Part shown: piece after piece, positions 1 to 13,900 of the stretch
Numbering within the stretch: position 1 is the first letter of the stretch
How the letters are laid out: every line of letters starts with the position of its first letter
Assembly: GCF_964355755.1 (NCBI RefSeq)
Contig: NC_092676.1
Location: forward strand, 9,530,288-9,594,287
DNA length: 64,000 nucleotides
Direction: 5' to 3'
Source: Antedon mediterranea
Taxonomy: Eukaryota > Echinodermata > Crinoidea > Comatulida > Antedonidae
Program-made: the position numbers and the translations under genes
Notes under the pieces: model-generated
What the model was told of the DNA's origin: nothing
What the model saw: only the letters and a program-made list of their open reading frames with translations
Database searches by the model: none

Positions 1-1183
1 TATATATTTAAGATAATAAACTTGTAACCTACGTAGAAAAATACATATCCATTTTATATAATATGGTTTTAAACAATTGATTATTAAGTGATATTTAACT
101 TTGGCATATAGTATCAGTACAATGTAAAGATGGGTTGTGTTTTTTAGTGGAAAATGGCCTCATTTTCCATGTAAGTTCGATACTAATGTGAATAGGACTC
201 TAGTAGTATAATAGCTATCGTCTTTTTTCTTCAGTAAAAGTACAGGTTGTATTCTTAATTAATCAATAAACATGTTCCGGTAGAGGCGGCTCGGAGTTTT
301 CGTAATCGTATCCAGTAGAAGAAGTAGTAGCTTAATTCCTTAATATTCACTTTCTTCACATTTTTCGACAATGTTTGGTAATCAGTATCTGTTGTGCATA
401 AATTGGGTTGAGCAGTAGAGGATTTACAAACGTCCTTTTCTTAATGTTTACAACGAAATCTAAAATTGGTAGTTTCATCGGTCAGCGAAGGATCAAGTAT
501 GTAAGCGGAATTTGTCAGAAATTTCTGTATAAAATTTATGGTCTATTAATGGAAAAAAAACAATAGAATTCGGTGTCGGTAAGGTAAAAACATTAAACTA
601 CTACTAAACTACTTAAACACATTTTGTTTACATTTTCAAATTTCACTTGAAAATGTCATTGACTTATTGTGCCATTATTTAATAAATTCATTTTAACCAT
701 AGAAACATCGAGTATACATTGTACATTACACTTGATATCGAATAATAGAGTTACTGTTGGATTCGATCATACTCACTAGAGACGGGCTGAATATAATTTG
801 ATAGAAGTAATATATGTCATGGTACTAAAATAATGCTTGCAAATGTTTTTGTATTTCCATCAATACTACAGAGATCACTACTTAGTAATAATACCATTCT
901 TTAAAACAATATTATCTACCGCTTATTTTGACAAAATTATTTTTCCACACAATTTGTGAATTCACGTCTATCTTTTCTGGTTTTGTCAAAGTATTAATTT
1001 TATCTTTGTAACATTTTAGAACATTTGTCCATCAACTAACAAATGCTACATTAAATATAACGTCACTACCTCCATTTGGTTGTAAATGTTATTTGTAATT
1101 ATACTTGCTTCAGCTTATAGATATTTAATATGGCCATTAAAGGAGTCATAGTAAAAAATGCACTGCAATGAAATACATTCTTT
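1..1183. other. AT-rich 5' flank, nothing recognised
   Basis: I see no ORF of note, RNA gene or clear repeat here. It is AT-rich intergenic sequence upstream of the tetraspanin gene. Confidence 0.6.
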
Positions 1184-1343
1184 TGTAATTAGTGGAGGGT
1201 CACAGCCCCAACCCTCCCTGATTGATTGGACTAGATTGGCTGGACTAAACTACAAGTTGTTGTTGTAATTAGCGGAGGGTCACAGCCCCAACTCTCCCTG
1301 ATTGATTGGACTAGATTGGCTGGACTAAACTACAAGTTGTTGT
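1184..1343. repeat. Two-copy 80-bp tandem duplication
   Basis: The 80-bp unit starting TGTAATTAGYGGAGGGTCAC occurs twice head to tail (1184-1263 and 1264-1343) with about two differences. The unit contains direct sub-motifs (ATTGGACTAGATTGGC, TGGCTGGACTAAAC). The near identity points to a recent duplication. No coding capacity was seen. Confidence 0.9.
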
Positions 1344-1939
1344 TACTAATAAGTAAATAGAAATTGACTTTTACAAATTGCCATTGATACCACAAAAATA
1401 CGCAAAGTTGTGTGCAAAAGTTTGTTTCAGTGAAATAGTGAATCTGCTAAAAATTCTAATATCTGGCACACAGTGGGTATAAACTCTTTAATCCTATTTT
1501 CAGTTGTTTTCTCCTCTCAATAACATAATCTGCCATAAAAATTTAATTTTCTAAATATTTTACAAACCTATTAAACATTAACTTCTGTTTGAAATTATAA
1601 ATACACCAAAATATTATAATAACTTAGCATCGTAAACTCTGAAGAATAAAAATTAGTGCCCCAAGCTGCTTGTTATACAGAATTAATTGGAAGTGAAGAA
1701 GACAGTAAAAACAGGGCACTTAAATTTTATCATCGTCCAATCAAGTGACTGAAATCTATCTAGGTATTATCTAAATATTGATTTGCAAACTCTTACAAAA
1801 TAGTACTGTGACTCAAGGACTTCCGTTAATAATAAATTCATTATCATGGTTTCCGTTTTTTCTGTAAGTTACACAACATAAGAAAATAAGTAATAACTAC
1901 AGTTAAAAAGATAAGAGATACTCGCTACAGAAAATCAAC
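1344..1939. other. Upstream/5' UTR region of the tetraspanin gene
   Basis: Non-coding AT-rich sequence immediately 5' of the tetraspanin start codon. It probably contains the promoter and 5' UTR, but I could not identify a TATA box, initiator or upstream exon with confidence. Confidence 0.4.
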
Positions 1940-4900
1940 ATGGCAGAGTTGGCCCAACCCGAAAGCAATCATTCACCCAGGGAAGATTCTTGCTATGGAT
2001 GCTTTCAGTTCTTAAATGTCATATATGCCGTAAGTAATTTTACTTTTGCGTATTATTTTAAAATAAATTTATTAAAAACGATGATAGGATAAATACATTT
2101 TAAACATTAATTCTAATAAGAATGGCGCGCGACCAAGATATCTACAAATTAACTAATAACTTTATTTTGTGATAAATGGCCTACAAGAAAAACATACTAT
2201 AGCAATGCACCGATTATGTTAAATATAAGGAACCAATGTTATTATTTGTTCTCATAGATAAGTGGAATAGGAATGGTGGTATTGAGTACTCGGGTTTTAG
2301 TTAACATCAACAGGGAGTTGGTCACTGTGATGTATGGCCAATTCTTTATACATGCGGCATTTTTTATCCTATGTGGTTTAGTCGTAATGGCCCTGACTAT
2401 ATTTGGAATTTACAGTGGATGGAAGAGAAATAGGTGTACTGTTTTTGCGGTAAGTCCAACCTCCTACGTCGCCGTATTTAAGGACAACACAAATATAAAG
2501 GTATTAATCAAAACCTCAGTTCAGTTCAGTTTCCTAACCCCAGAAAGGGTTGTTGACGCACCACTGCTGACTTTTGGACAACAATCCTCCTCCATCGAAC
2601 TCTGTCCTCTGTAGCTCGTTGTGAGTCACCAAAGGTCAAACGTGTCCATTTCTTGATGTTGTCTTCCCACCTCTTTCTCTGTCTGCCTCTCCTTCTCCCT
2701 CCTGATATGTTACCCTGTATGGCCAGCCCACTGGATCTCGACACGTGTCCATTGATATGCTATTTTCTTGACCAATGGTCAAAAATAAAGTTTCACTATT
2801 AAAGTGAATAGAATATGTTTCTTCTGACACCAACTACGACCATATCCGCCCAACAATTTCTGAGATATGAAAAGTGTGCTCCAAACCAAAAATGTTTGTG
2901 CCGGCTATATGTCAAAGGTCAAAATTATGGGATTTATTGACAGTGTTACGATTTTTTTTACATTATAACAAATATAAACATATACTTTGCGAGTAATTTG
3001 GGACAACAATTATCACTTTCTGACAAGTGGTTGATGAGATATTCATATGGCCAATTACTTGAATACTGGTCAGAAAAGTAAAACAAATATTCCAATACAC
3101 CCAGTAGTTACCAAGTTGCGCAAAGTCTTACTTTTGACCCATATTGGCCCTTTGACCCCTGTACTGACCAAGCATCCTAATGTTTTATTCGGCAAACAGC
3201 AACAAATTGATTTGTATTGATATAAGGAAGATAAGATAAGATAAGATAAGATAACTGTTATTGATCCTCAAAAAAGAAATTCATTGCTCGTGATAATAAA
3301 AAAAAAACCAAGAAAACACAATAAAAACAAATAATAGCAAATAACCATTCATATAAAAACATCTAAAAAAATACAAGATAATATTATCTTCTTGACTTCC
3401 TGTTGTACTGGATGATACCGGAGGGAATAAAGGATTTGGCATATCGATTTGTTTTCACACTGAGGAGCCTCAATCTACCACTTGGATTAAGTTGGTCTAT
3501 GATCACTTTGTGGAGAGGATGAGAGGCATCCGACTCAATGCGTTCGAAATCTTTCTGGAGGTGTTCTAGGTGCACATCGGTAATGGAAGGCAGTTCCAGA
3601 CCAATCATTTTACCAGCCCGACGGATGAAAGTTTCAAGGCATCCTTTATTCCCTCCGGTAACATTACCAGCCCAACGGGAGAGGCAGTACGTCCAAACAC
3701 TACATATAACGGATCTATAGAACGAAAGTAACATCAAATCACAGGAGTTAAATTTATAAAAAGTTCTCATACAATACATTCTGGGATTTAATTTTTTGCT
3801 GATGAAGTCTATATGGCCTCCTCAACTCAGTTTATCATTGAAAACAATTTCTAGATACTTGTACTGGTCAACAATTTCAATTTCTTTACCTTTGATAGTG
3901 ATTGGTTGAAAATTAAATTTATGTTTAGTCCTAAAATCAATGATCATCTCCTTTGTTTTTGATGCATTTATTTGGAGATAATTATCGTCACAAAATTTAA
4001 CAAATCTTTGTATTTCGCTATGATAATTTTCATCATTGTTTGAAACTATGAGACCAATAGTACTAGTGTCATCAGCGAATTTAACAACGGAGCAAAGCTC
4101 ATCATTTTAAGATCTGTAATCGGCCGTATACAAGGAATATAATTTAGGTGCGTTGACAGTACCCTGAGGAACACCGGTGTCAGAGGTTACGATTTCTGAC
4201 TTAACACCATTAATATTAACAAATTGTTTTCTATCACAAATGAAATTTAAAACTAAACGAACAACAAAACATTGTTGCCATAGTTTGCTAGAGGGTACAT
4301 ATTGTATTGTACTATGTATGATATGATGTGAATAAAGTTATGTATGTATGTATGTATTATAACACCACACATATCAACAAAAATACGTAATATCAGGGAA
4401 AATTATAAATTAATTTATCCGCGGTCGCTCGCCGTGACGAATGATGGGCCGCTAGCCGACATGCGTTAGCCACGATCGCGATTACTAATGTAAAATCCTA
4501 TACGTTTGACGACACGACACAGTGACAGATGTTGTGTGCGTTTATAAAATGGGAAACCCCGAGCTGCACTGAATTTTCCTGCTATTGGTTGATGGATCAG
4601 TTTTTTTACTCTCCAGAAAAAGAAATAAAATAAATTTAAAAATCATGAAAATAACGTTGAATTACAGATTAACAAACAGAAGAGTAGCATACAATCTAAT
4701 AATAGTAGGCCTATTTCAACAATATGGAAACTGTGTGAAGCCAAGGGAAAACAAACAAGCATAAATGAAGCGATAAAGGAAGACTTGTTGAAGAGTTGAT
4801 GAGAAAATGTTACTAAGCCTGGTTACCTAGCTTAATGGACTGTTTGGCGCTTTGCTTGAGAAGAGAAGATATCTTTCTAAGGCCATGTAGCCTTATTTAC

Positions 4901-7900
4901 CAATCACATTATCTAAGGGAAACGCCCTAATAATGAACAAATTCCTATCCAACTGAATATCCATTAAGTGAAATATCCCGGTCAAGTGTATTTCAATTAT
5001 TGCATCATAAGTTATGCAAATCATGATTCATTGCTAAAACATCCAATGATTTTTATTTTTTATTACTAAAATATATTTACTTCATAATGACATTTCATAA
5101 TATTGATATCTTGACATATTCATTAACATGTTTATTTCTTATCGTATTCATTTTTCTTAACGTATTCTTTCTTAAAACATTCATTTTCTTAAAGATGTAT
5201 TGTCCCCCAAAAAATGAAAAATAAAGATGAAAAAAATCAAATTTTGAATAGACCGTTTTGTAGTTAACATAAAGTTATTCACTTCCACCGAAAAAAAATC
5301 TGAAAAAAATATTGATTTCGCTTATAAAAAAATCAAAATAAGTTTACCATTTTTTCGAACTCATCGGCTCAGAAATTAGGCCGGTAAAGCTAACTCATAC
5401 ATATGCATGATATGTTAATGAGCATCCACACAGCAGAGATCTGATCTAACAATGGACGATGCACGTTGTATGTACAACAACACCACCAGAGATCGACGCG
5501 ATCGTATAAATATGTAAAGCTGAGCTGTTAATTTGTCGGTAAGTAGGCCTAGACGGTTATTTTAAATATAATAATATATATAACGCAATAATATCAGGAA
5601 GGTAAATTTATTAACTTAGCCTGGGATTTTTTCAGTTCAGGGCTAGGCCTAGGCCTAGATTAATACATGCTGCTGCATATTACTAGGCTAGTAGCAAGCA
5701 GACTGTGACAATCGGGTACCTGCAGAAGATGCCCAGCTAGGCCCTATACATTGTACTCTTCATAGACTGGCCTAGGCTATATGCCATCAATCTTAGCTAC
5801 ATTCCGAAAATACAGCCAGCTTGCTGTACCATATATATTTACAGTTGAAGCTTGTTTAATTTAACTAATTTTTATGATAAAAATAAAACAAACATTTTTC
5901 AGGGAAAATGGTTGCAATACAAGCCTGAAATTGAGAACCTTCCAGCAGCACTGTACAAGTAGACAGAGGGGAAAAGCCAGCTTAGCCATTTTACAACACA
6001 AACAACAAATGTTCTCTGTACTGTAGTAAGTCAAATATTTATTTTCTCTTTATATAAGTTATAACATTATAAGTAATGTGTTTTAATTACCATAGAAAGG
6101 TAGTATACTTATTTGACTATGTCAAAGTAAGCAATTTCACTAGCCCAATTTTGCACCAAATATGCATGATCTATTTTTTCCAGATTTTCATACTTTGCTT
6201 TTACTTTTTTTAAAGACGTTGAGCTGATGAAGACTGGAACAGAGGTCACCCAAAGACAACAATGATAGACTCGGTATTGGAATATGATTGCATTGCAGGA
6301 AAAATATTTCTGACTCTCCTGCTGCATTCGGCCAATATGTTCTTGTCCAGCTTGTAAAATATTGTATAATTTTTTTGTATTATATGTACAGTACATTATT
6401 TTGTAAACATAACATTCAATAAATAAAAAAAAACCTATTACAACAGTTCAGTACACAGGATAAATTCTTCAAATTTACTTACACTTCACAATTTTACTGT
6501 AAATATTACAGTTCAAAAGGAGTTAATAAAATATATATATACAGTATATCTTATTGAATTCCTGTATTGTTTTTTGTGTCAATTTGTCTAAATTATCAAT
6601 GTGTTGATTAATGGCAGTAATTACGACAGCTATAGTCTTCTAAGATCGCTCACATCCATTACAAAGTGTCATTTTAATAGTAAGAAACGTTTCAATAAAT
6701 TGTGAATGTTGCCACTGTACGATACATTTTATGTTTCTCACTACCTGCTCTCATTGTTCAATCAACCTAAAAAAAAAAAGAAATTTGTGTCAAAATATCT
6801 GCATAAAATGTTTATTTGCGGAATGTTAATTTGAACCTATTGCATTTGATACAGAAAATATTTTTTAAATATTGCATCAGTAAAACATCCAAAACAATAT
6901 TAAGATTTTCTTTTTTTTTTAATTTTCACTGCTGAATAGATAGTTGAAATCTTTAATTCATCATGATTAAAACAAAAATACATCCCTTCTGGTGGTGGTC
7001 TACTGTAGCCCTAGCTAGCAGTGTACTGCCTAGACACCCTGCCTAGGCCTACTACACTCTACTTCTAGAGACAGAAGTAGGCAGCAGTTAGGCTACTCGA
7101 GACTAGTAGTACAGTAGCAGCAAATTCGGGCCTAGGCCTAGCTAGGCCTCTCCTGTTAGCGAAACAAAAACTCACCTAAATGAATAAGATTCAACATCAA
7201 AGTTACCAACTCTAATTCTAACTTAGCATTCTGCTAGCTATAGTTTTCGTGTTTTCTTCAAGATTCGTCTCGCATCACTACTCGACTCTCTCGCACGCAT
7301 GCATTGCTATCGTTGTTGGCTGTTGATTTGGAAAGCATCATCATCCACATGATGTATCCATACAATATGAATATTTATGAGCTAACTCAGGTCAAGGGTT
7401 AAATTAAACCGGAACACATTTGTCTTCCAGACAAATAGCTTCCGGTTGGTTAATTTTTGCATTAAATTGCGATTTTTCCGTGTAAAAAATTATTTTTTTC
7501 AATCCAAATTGAGGTCAAAGTGAATAACTTTTATGTGCAATTAAAATGGCCTATTCAACAAAAATATTGAAAAAAATTTTTTTTTCAGGGGGACAATACA
7601 TCTTTAACATATTCGTTCCTTAAAAATGTATTGTACCCTGAAAAAATTTAAAAACAACATTTTTAGTCGCGTGCTCACTATATCGGTCGGTTGGTCGGTC
7701 TGTCGGTAAACACTAACTTGAGCATGCTTTGTTTTTTAATATGCCATTTTAATGCAACATAATAGAATGAAAAAAAAAATGTATTTACCTGAAAAAAACT
7801 GTAATTTAAACTAGGCTGCCAGCCAATGGTTTTTGGTTGAATTTAACAATTTATTATGTTATTTTCATACATGAAAACATTTTTTCCCCATTTTTTTTAT

Positions 7901-10900
7901 ACGAAAGTGATTAATTTTAAAACAAAATAACATATTCAAAGTCTGATTTATTTAATCTTCATTTCCATGTTTTTGGGGGACAATACATCTTTAACATAGG
8001 CCATAATTTTAGCAAATTCATTTCTTAACGTAATCATATTTTTGCATATTCATCTTTTGTATACTGTATTAATTTCTTAGCATATTATTTCTTAACCCGT
8101 ATTCATTTTTTTAAAACATTCATATCTTCATTTCTTGTCATGATCATATTTTAGCACATTCATTTCTTAACATGTTTGTTTCTTAACATCATCATAATCT
8201 TAGCATGATAATTCTTTGGTTTTTTTTTTTACTCGGGGTAATCTAGTCTAGGACTCTCTCATCTTCTCCTCTTCCTCCTCTGGACACTATTGAGCCAACT
8301 TTCAAGTCATAGTTCTTTTTGCGTCGTATGACGACTCTGAAACTTGGCGTGCATATACTAGGGTAATAGGTGAACAAAGCTATAGAGAGAAAATGTTCGT
8401 ACTTCAACCCGATGCAAAACGAATGCAGAATTATGAAGTCATAAACATGGTACCAATCGAAAAAAGGTGCGATTTATAAAGTACTAAACTCCTCCCTTAT
8501 TCGTTGTAGTATTAAGCTGGGATTTGGCATGGGTATACTACTCAAAGCTATAGAGCCGGATTTTTTAATTTCAAACCGGATGCAGCCATATGACGTCTCG
8601 AAGATGGTACCTTGGTGGCAAACGATTTTCGTCGTAATATAGCCGTGTTTGGTGTCATTTCAAAGGTCCTGACTTGGAGAATAAGAATATATACAGTAAA
8701 ACTATTATTATATTGTGACGTCACTTCTGCTTACGGAAATAGCAAAAGAATCGGAACAATTTGCCAAAACAACATAATTTCAGGAATTATTTGTATACAT
8801 TGCATATAATCAGTTTCGATATAAATGAGAAATCATTGCATTACAAATGTAGATGTGATTTGAACAATTTCGCTCCAAACTGACTTTACAGTTTCATTTT
8901 TTCTTGTCTTTTTACTATCAATTATCATATGACAACCGTAAGTGAATCAGAACCTTGTCCAGGACTGCAGCATACACTTACAAATCATAGAATACAATCA
9001 AATTTAGCGCACATAATAGACGACTTCTGCCGATCACATAACACACTGGTCACACTGAATAGGACAGTAGGCATATTCCATTGGTGACCTTTTCACTCCA
9101 GCAACTTTAATTTTACTCCCTGATAGATGTATGTCATGTGGAGAGACATACCTATTCGAATGAAGAAAGAGATGTGTATATACCACAATATCGGGCATGC
9201 CATCCCGATTAGTGTGAATGAATGGACAGCCGAGCCTGAATATATAGAATAGACCCATCTAAGGTGTGTGAGGTTATTGATGTGTATGTGACATTACATC
9301 CCGTCTTATGACGTCATTACAGCTTCTTTTGCACTGTACCCCGAGTATCGCACATTTGTGCTTGTTTATTTCTTAACGTATTCATTTCTTAACGTAATCA
9401 TTTCTTCTTAACACATTCTTTTCTTAACACATTCTTTTTTAATGCATTCATTTCACGTATTCATTATCGAAGTATATTCAATTCAATGTTAATAAACTTT
9501 TTTAGATAAATTAATTAATTTCTTGAGTTATTGTTAGATTTATTATTTTTCATTTTCTGTTTCCGTCGGAAAACTCCTGCTCGTGGTACATCTGTAGAAT
9601 TCTGGTTAGCAGGGACATCACCAGCCAAATTGCCTGTAAGGAATAAATACAATGTCTTCATTTTGTTTTTAATAATAGTACTATTTGTATTAGTGAAAAA
9701 AACATAATAAAATGCATGTTTATTTTTATATAATAAAATAAATTACCTTCGCTTGGCTTGCAGCTGGGAACAGCATTTTTGAAAGTCTTACTATCCTTTT
9801 CATCTGTCCATGTTGACGACAATAATGCTGTAACGAATAATTTCAGAGACAATGCCATTGGTGATATCATTGGAAGTGGTGATGTTTTCTGAGATTACAG
9901 AATCCTTTGTGACGACTTTGCTAACTTTGTCCTTATTGATGATGGCAAGGCTATTAGGGACAACATCTCCAATGTAATCCTTCACTTTTTTAGTGACCAC
10001 GACAACATCTGGGGTACTATCGTCAAGAGGCATGTTATTGTCAAAGACTTTTATGGCTGCAGCTGCTGCCTAGGTGGTGAAATCCAGTTCACTGACCTTT
10101 CTTTTACTTTCTGCATCTTCTTGCACATGGTTCTTAATATCTTTAGAACCACTGATGCATTGAGGTTCATCAATAATGTCATTCAGGTCTGTAAAATGCA
10201 AACATTGTGTCACATTTTGTACATTATTACCTTCATGTAGGGTTTTAAAAAAATTGTGAAAATAAGAGAAATAATTAGATTGATTGTAATAAGTACCTGA
10301 AAGTGCATCATAAAATATCTCATCATCGCTCTCATCATCATCGTCTCTCCAATCACCATCAAGTGACGGTTTTGACTTCTTCGGCATATCTTCAACGTTT
10401 TTCTCAACATCATATTTCGAGTTGATTTTCGTGGAACTGGGATGTCTTCACAATGAGAAGCCTGTAAAATTAAACGATGAATATGGGTATATAAAGCAGC
10501 TTACACTACTAAAAAATGTCCATGTTCTTTTTAGGAAAGAATCGTTAATTGTTTACCACACAACCATTTAATTACATTTACACTATTTAAAATTCCTTGT
10601 AAAATGTATATAAAATTCATAAAACGGTCAAATGAGGCATTACAAAATCAACTTTAGGATATGGCCATCAATTGAGAAAAATTAAGTTGAGATACACTAA
10701 ATCCTGTGAATAACAGAAAAAAAAAAATGGCACTATTGTATGATGTCTGTACAGTCTATTTTTGTCCTTCAAAATGTTCTGTGTCATATTTTTCACAGAT
10801 GCACCTATTATTTTGGTGTTGCCAATGAGTTTCTTGGCCTCTTTTACAATATTGTCATCACCTTGGATTGAATGTGCCATCTTGTTTACCCTTTTTTCGC

Positions 10901-13900
10901 TAATTTTGGTGCAACTGGTGGCTTAATATGATGAAACTTGTCCTCTTTTACAATATTGCCATCACCTTGGATTGAATGTGCCATCTTGTTTACACTTTTC
11001 TTCGCTGATTTTGGTGCAACTGGTGGCTTAATCTGATGAAACTTGTCCTCTTTTACAATATTATTGTCATCACCTTGGATTGAATGCGCCATATTTTTTA
11101 CACTTTTCTTTGCTGGTGTTGGTGAAACTGGTGGCTTAATCTGATGAAACTTGTCCTCTTTTAAAATATTGTCATCACCTTGGATTGAATGCGCCAGCTT
11201 TTTTACACTTTTCTTTGCTGGTTTTGGTGCAACTGGTGGCTTAATCTGATGAAATTTGTCCTCTTTTACAATATTGCCATCACCTTGGATTGAATGCGCC
11301 ATCTTTTTTACACTTTTTGTTGCTGGTTTTGGTGCAACTGGTGGCTTAATCTGATGAAACTTGTCCTCTTTTACAATATTGCCATCACCTTGGATTGAAT
11401 GCGCCGTCTTTTTTACACTTTTTGTTGCTGGTTTTGGTGCAATTGGTGGCTTAATCTGGTGAAACTTGTCCTCTTTTACAATATTTCCATCACCTTGGAT
11501 TGAATGCGCCATCAATTTTACACTTTTTGTTGCTGGTTTTGGTGCAACTGGTGGCTTAATCTGATGATACTTGTCCTCTTTTACAATATTGTCATCACCT
11601 TGGATTGAATGCGCCATCTTTTTTACACTTTTTGTTGCTGGTTTTGGTGCAATTGGTGGCTTAATCTGATGAAACTTGTCCTCTTTTACAATATTGCCAT
11701 CACCTTGGATTGAATGCGCCATCTTTTTTACACTTTTTGTTGCTGGTTTTGGTGCAACTGGTGGCTTAATCTGATGAAACTTGTCCTCTTTTACAATATT
11801 GTCATCACCTTGGATTGAATGCGCCATCTTTTTTACACTTTTTGTTGCTGGTTTTGGTGCAACTGGTGGCTTAATCTGATGAAACTTGTCCTATTTTACA
11901 ATATTGTCATCACATTGGATTGAATGCGCCATCTTTTTAACACTTTTTTTGCTGGTTTTGGTGCAACTGGTGGCTTAATCTGATGATACTTGTCCTCTTT
12001 TACAATATTGTCATCACATTTGATTGAATGCGCTATCTTTTTTACACTTTTCTTTGCTGGTTTTGGTGCAACTGGTGGCTTACTCCTGTGCCGAGGACGT
12101 TCAACCTTTGGCTTAACTGTCAAAACATTGATGCTGGTCTTCGTAGCATCGTCTTCTTGTGCCTTGTTCCACATGGAACCTCGATATTAGTTTTAGCCCT
12201 TTGATGACATGTCCGAACGTTTCGTTTACAATTATGTCTGCAAATATTAAATAAGGATAAGTACACTGTAAAGCTTCCTAGACAATTTATCTTCTGGTCA
12301 TACAAAACTAATATAGGTCTATTCTAATGTGTAAATATTTCCACAGTGAAGAAATTGATCGTGTCCAAAAAAAATGTCATTCATTTAAACTATTATATCT
12401 ATTTATATAAAAGTTTCTAAATGATTTCTCCACTCACCACGGTTCGTTGGATCCTTTTCCCCCATTATTTTTCCGCAATAGCTTAATTAAATCGATAATA
12501 ATTACGAATACTAGAGGGTTCGCTCGCTTCGCTCGCGCACCCTCACCAACGCCTCTGGAAATTGAAGCCCGGGTGACACCTATGCATATGAATAATATAC
12601 GGCTAATTATTATATTTGGTCTTCCGCCGAATGAGTGTGTGAGATTTGAACCTGTACTAAAAATAAGTTTGGTAAGATGCGAAATGTATACCAATTATGA
12701 TTGATTATGTCCCCTGTCAGTAGTGATATGGACACTTGACAGCAATCGGTGGTTATAGGAACGTAAAGGGGAAAAGTTACTCAATAGATTTAATTATTTG
12801 TAGACAAAATGTACATTAATTCTCCTGTAATGATGTAAAAACTTTACCACAATTGGTATTACACAACAATTGGTTCATAAGAACGTAAGCTGCAAATAAT
12901 ATAATTGTAAAGAACAGTATACGTATAAAATACATATTATTTTATTATATATATTATCTGAACGTTACACATAGGAGGAAAATGTTAATAGGGGTCATCA
13001 ATCACTGAAACAGCCTCTAACGTGACCGTACCAAGAGACCAAAAGCATAGTTTATCAAAGTGGGTGACAGTGAGTGGTGCTTTAACATTTGTATCACAAT
13101 ATATCATGACAACAGCATCTTGTTAATTTTGAAACAAAATGATCAAATAACAACTTTCGTAGCCTACTTATATATCGGTCGTAGTAGACACCATTTATAA
13201 TTATAAATAGAGCAAGCAACAGAAATAATCGATAATATAAACAGTAAAGGTGTTTCCCTGGTAGGCCTACCTGAATCGCACCTAAATTTGATTGCATAAA
13301 TAATTAGCACAATTAACCTCCTATAGTAACATTGAATCGCACCTAAATTTGATAAAATGATTAATAAATAGCATAAATAATAATTAGTTCAATTACTAAA
13401 ACAAATTGTATTTCACGTAAAGTAAAGGCCTTTATAATTCATTAGTTGAATATCTAATACAAATAAATTGTAGTTCACGATTCAGTTTAATCACTAATAT
13501 CACATTGTAGTTCACGTAAAAGTAAATGCTTTCAATAATAGTTAAATTACTAAAAAAAATTGTAGTTCACGTAAAGTAAATGCCTTTTAGTTGAATATCT
13601 AAAACAAATTAATTGCAAGTAGTTCACGATCAGTTGAACCACAAAAATATTTGTATTTAATATTGAACTATTGAATGTCGCCACCAACGGCCATTTTGCA
13701 GGAAGTGACGGACCCGGAAGTCAGTTGAACAACAGCGCGAGTGTGTGAAAATAACCCTGTGATATCCACAAGTTTCGATAGGTATTACGCTAAAGTTTGT
13801 CGTTGTAAAAGACAAAAATGAAACAATAGCGTAGTACTGAAAACTAATGTTATCAAATCTACGTTTCGCGGTACATCTAAGATAGATAAGGTAGATATCC

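Noticed and set aside
6109-6396. 95-codon minus ORF inside the TTAA element
   Set aside because: No transposase motif in any frame; composition is like non-coding sequence.
10862-12090. CRISPR-like or satellite array
   Set aside because: Units are contiguous 105-bp direct repeats with no unique spacers, and they encode a consistent 35-aa unit.
12434-12704. Opposed 85/86-codon ORFs
   Set aside because: Mirror-image open frames over a GC-richer palindromic patch; no domain or splice evidence.
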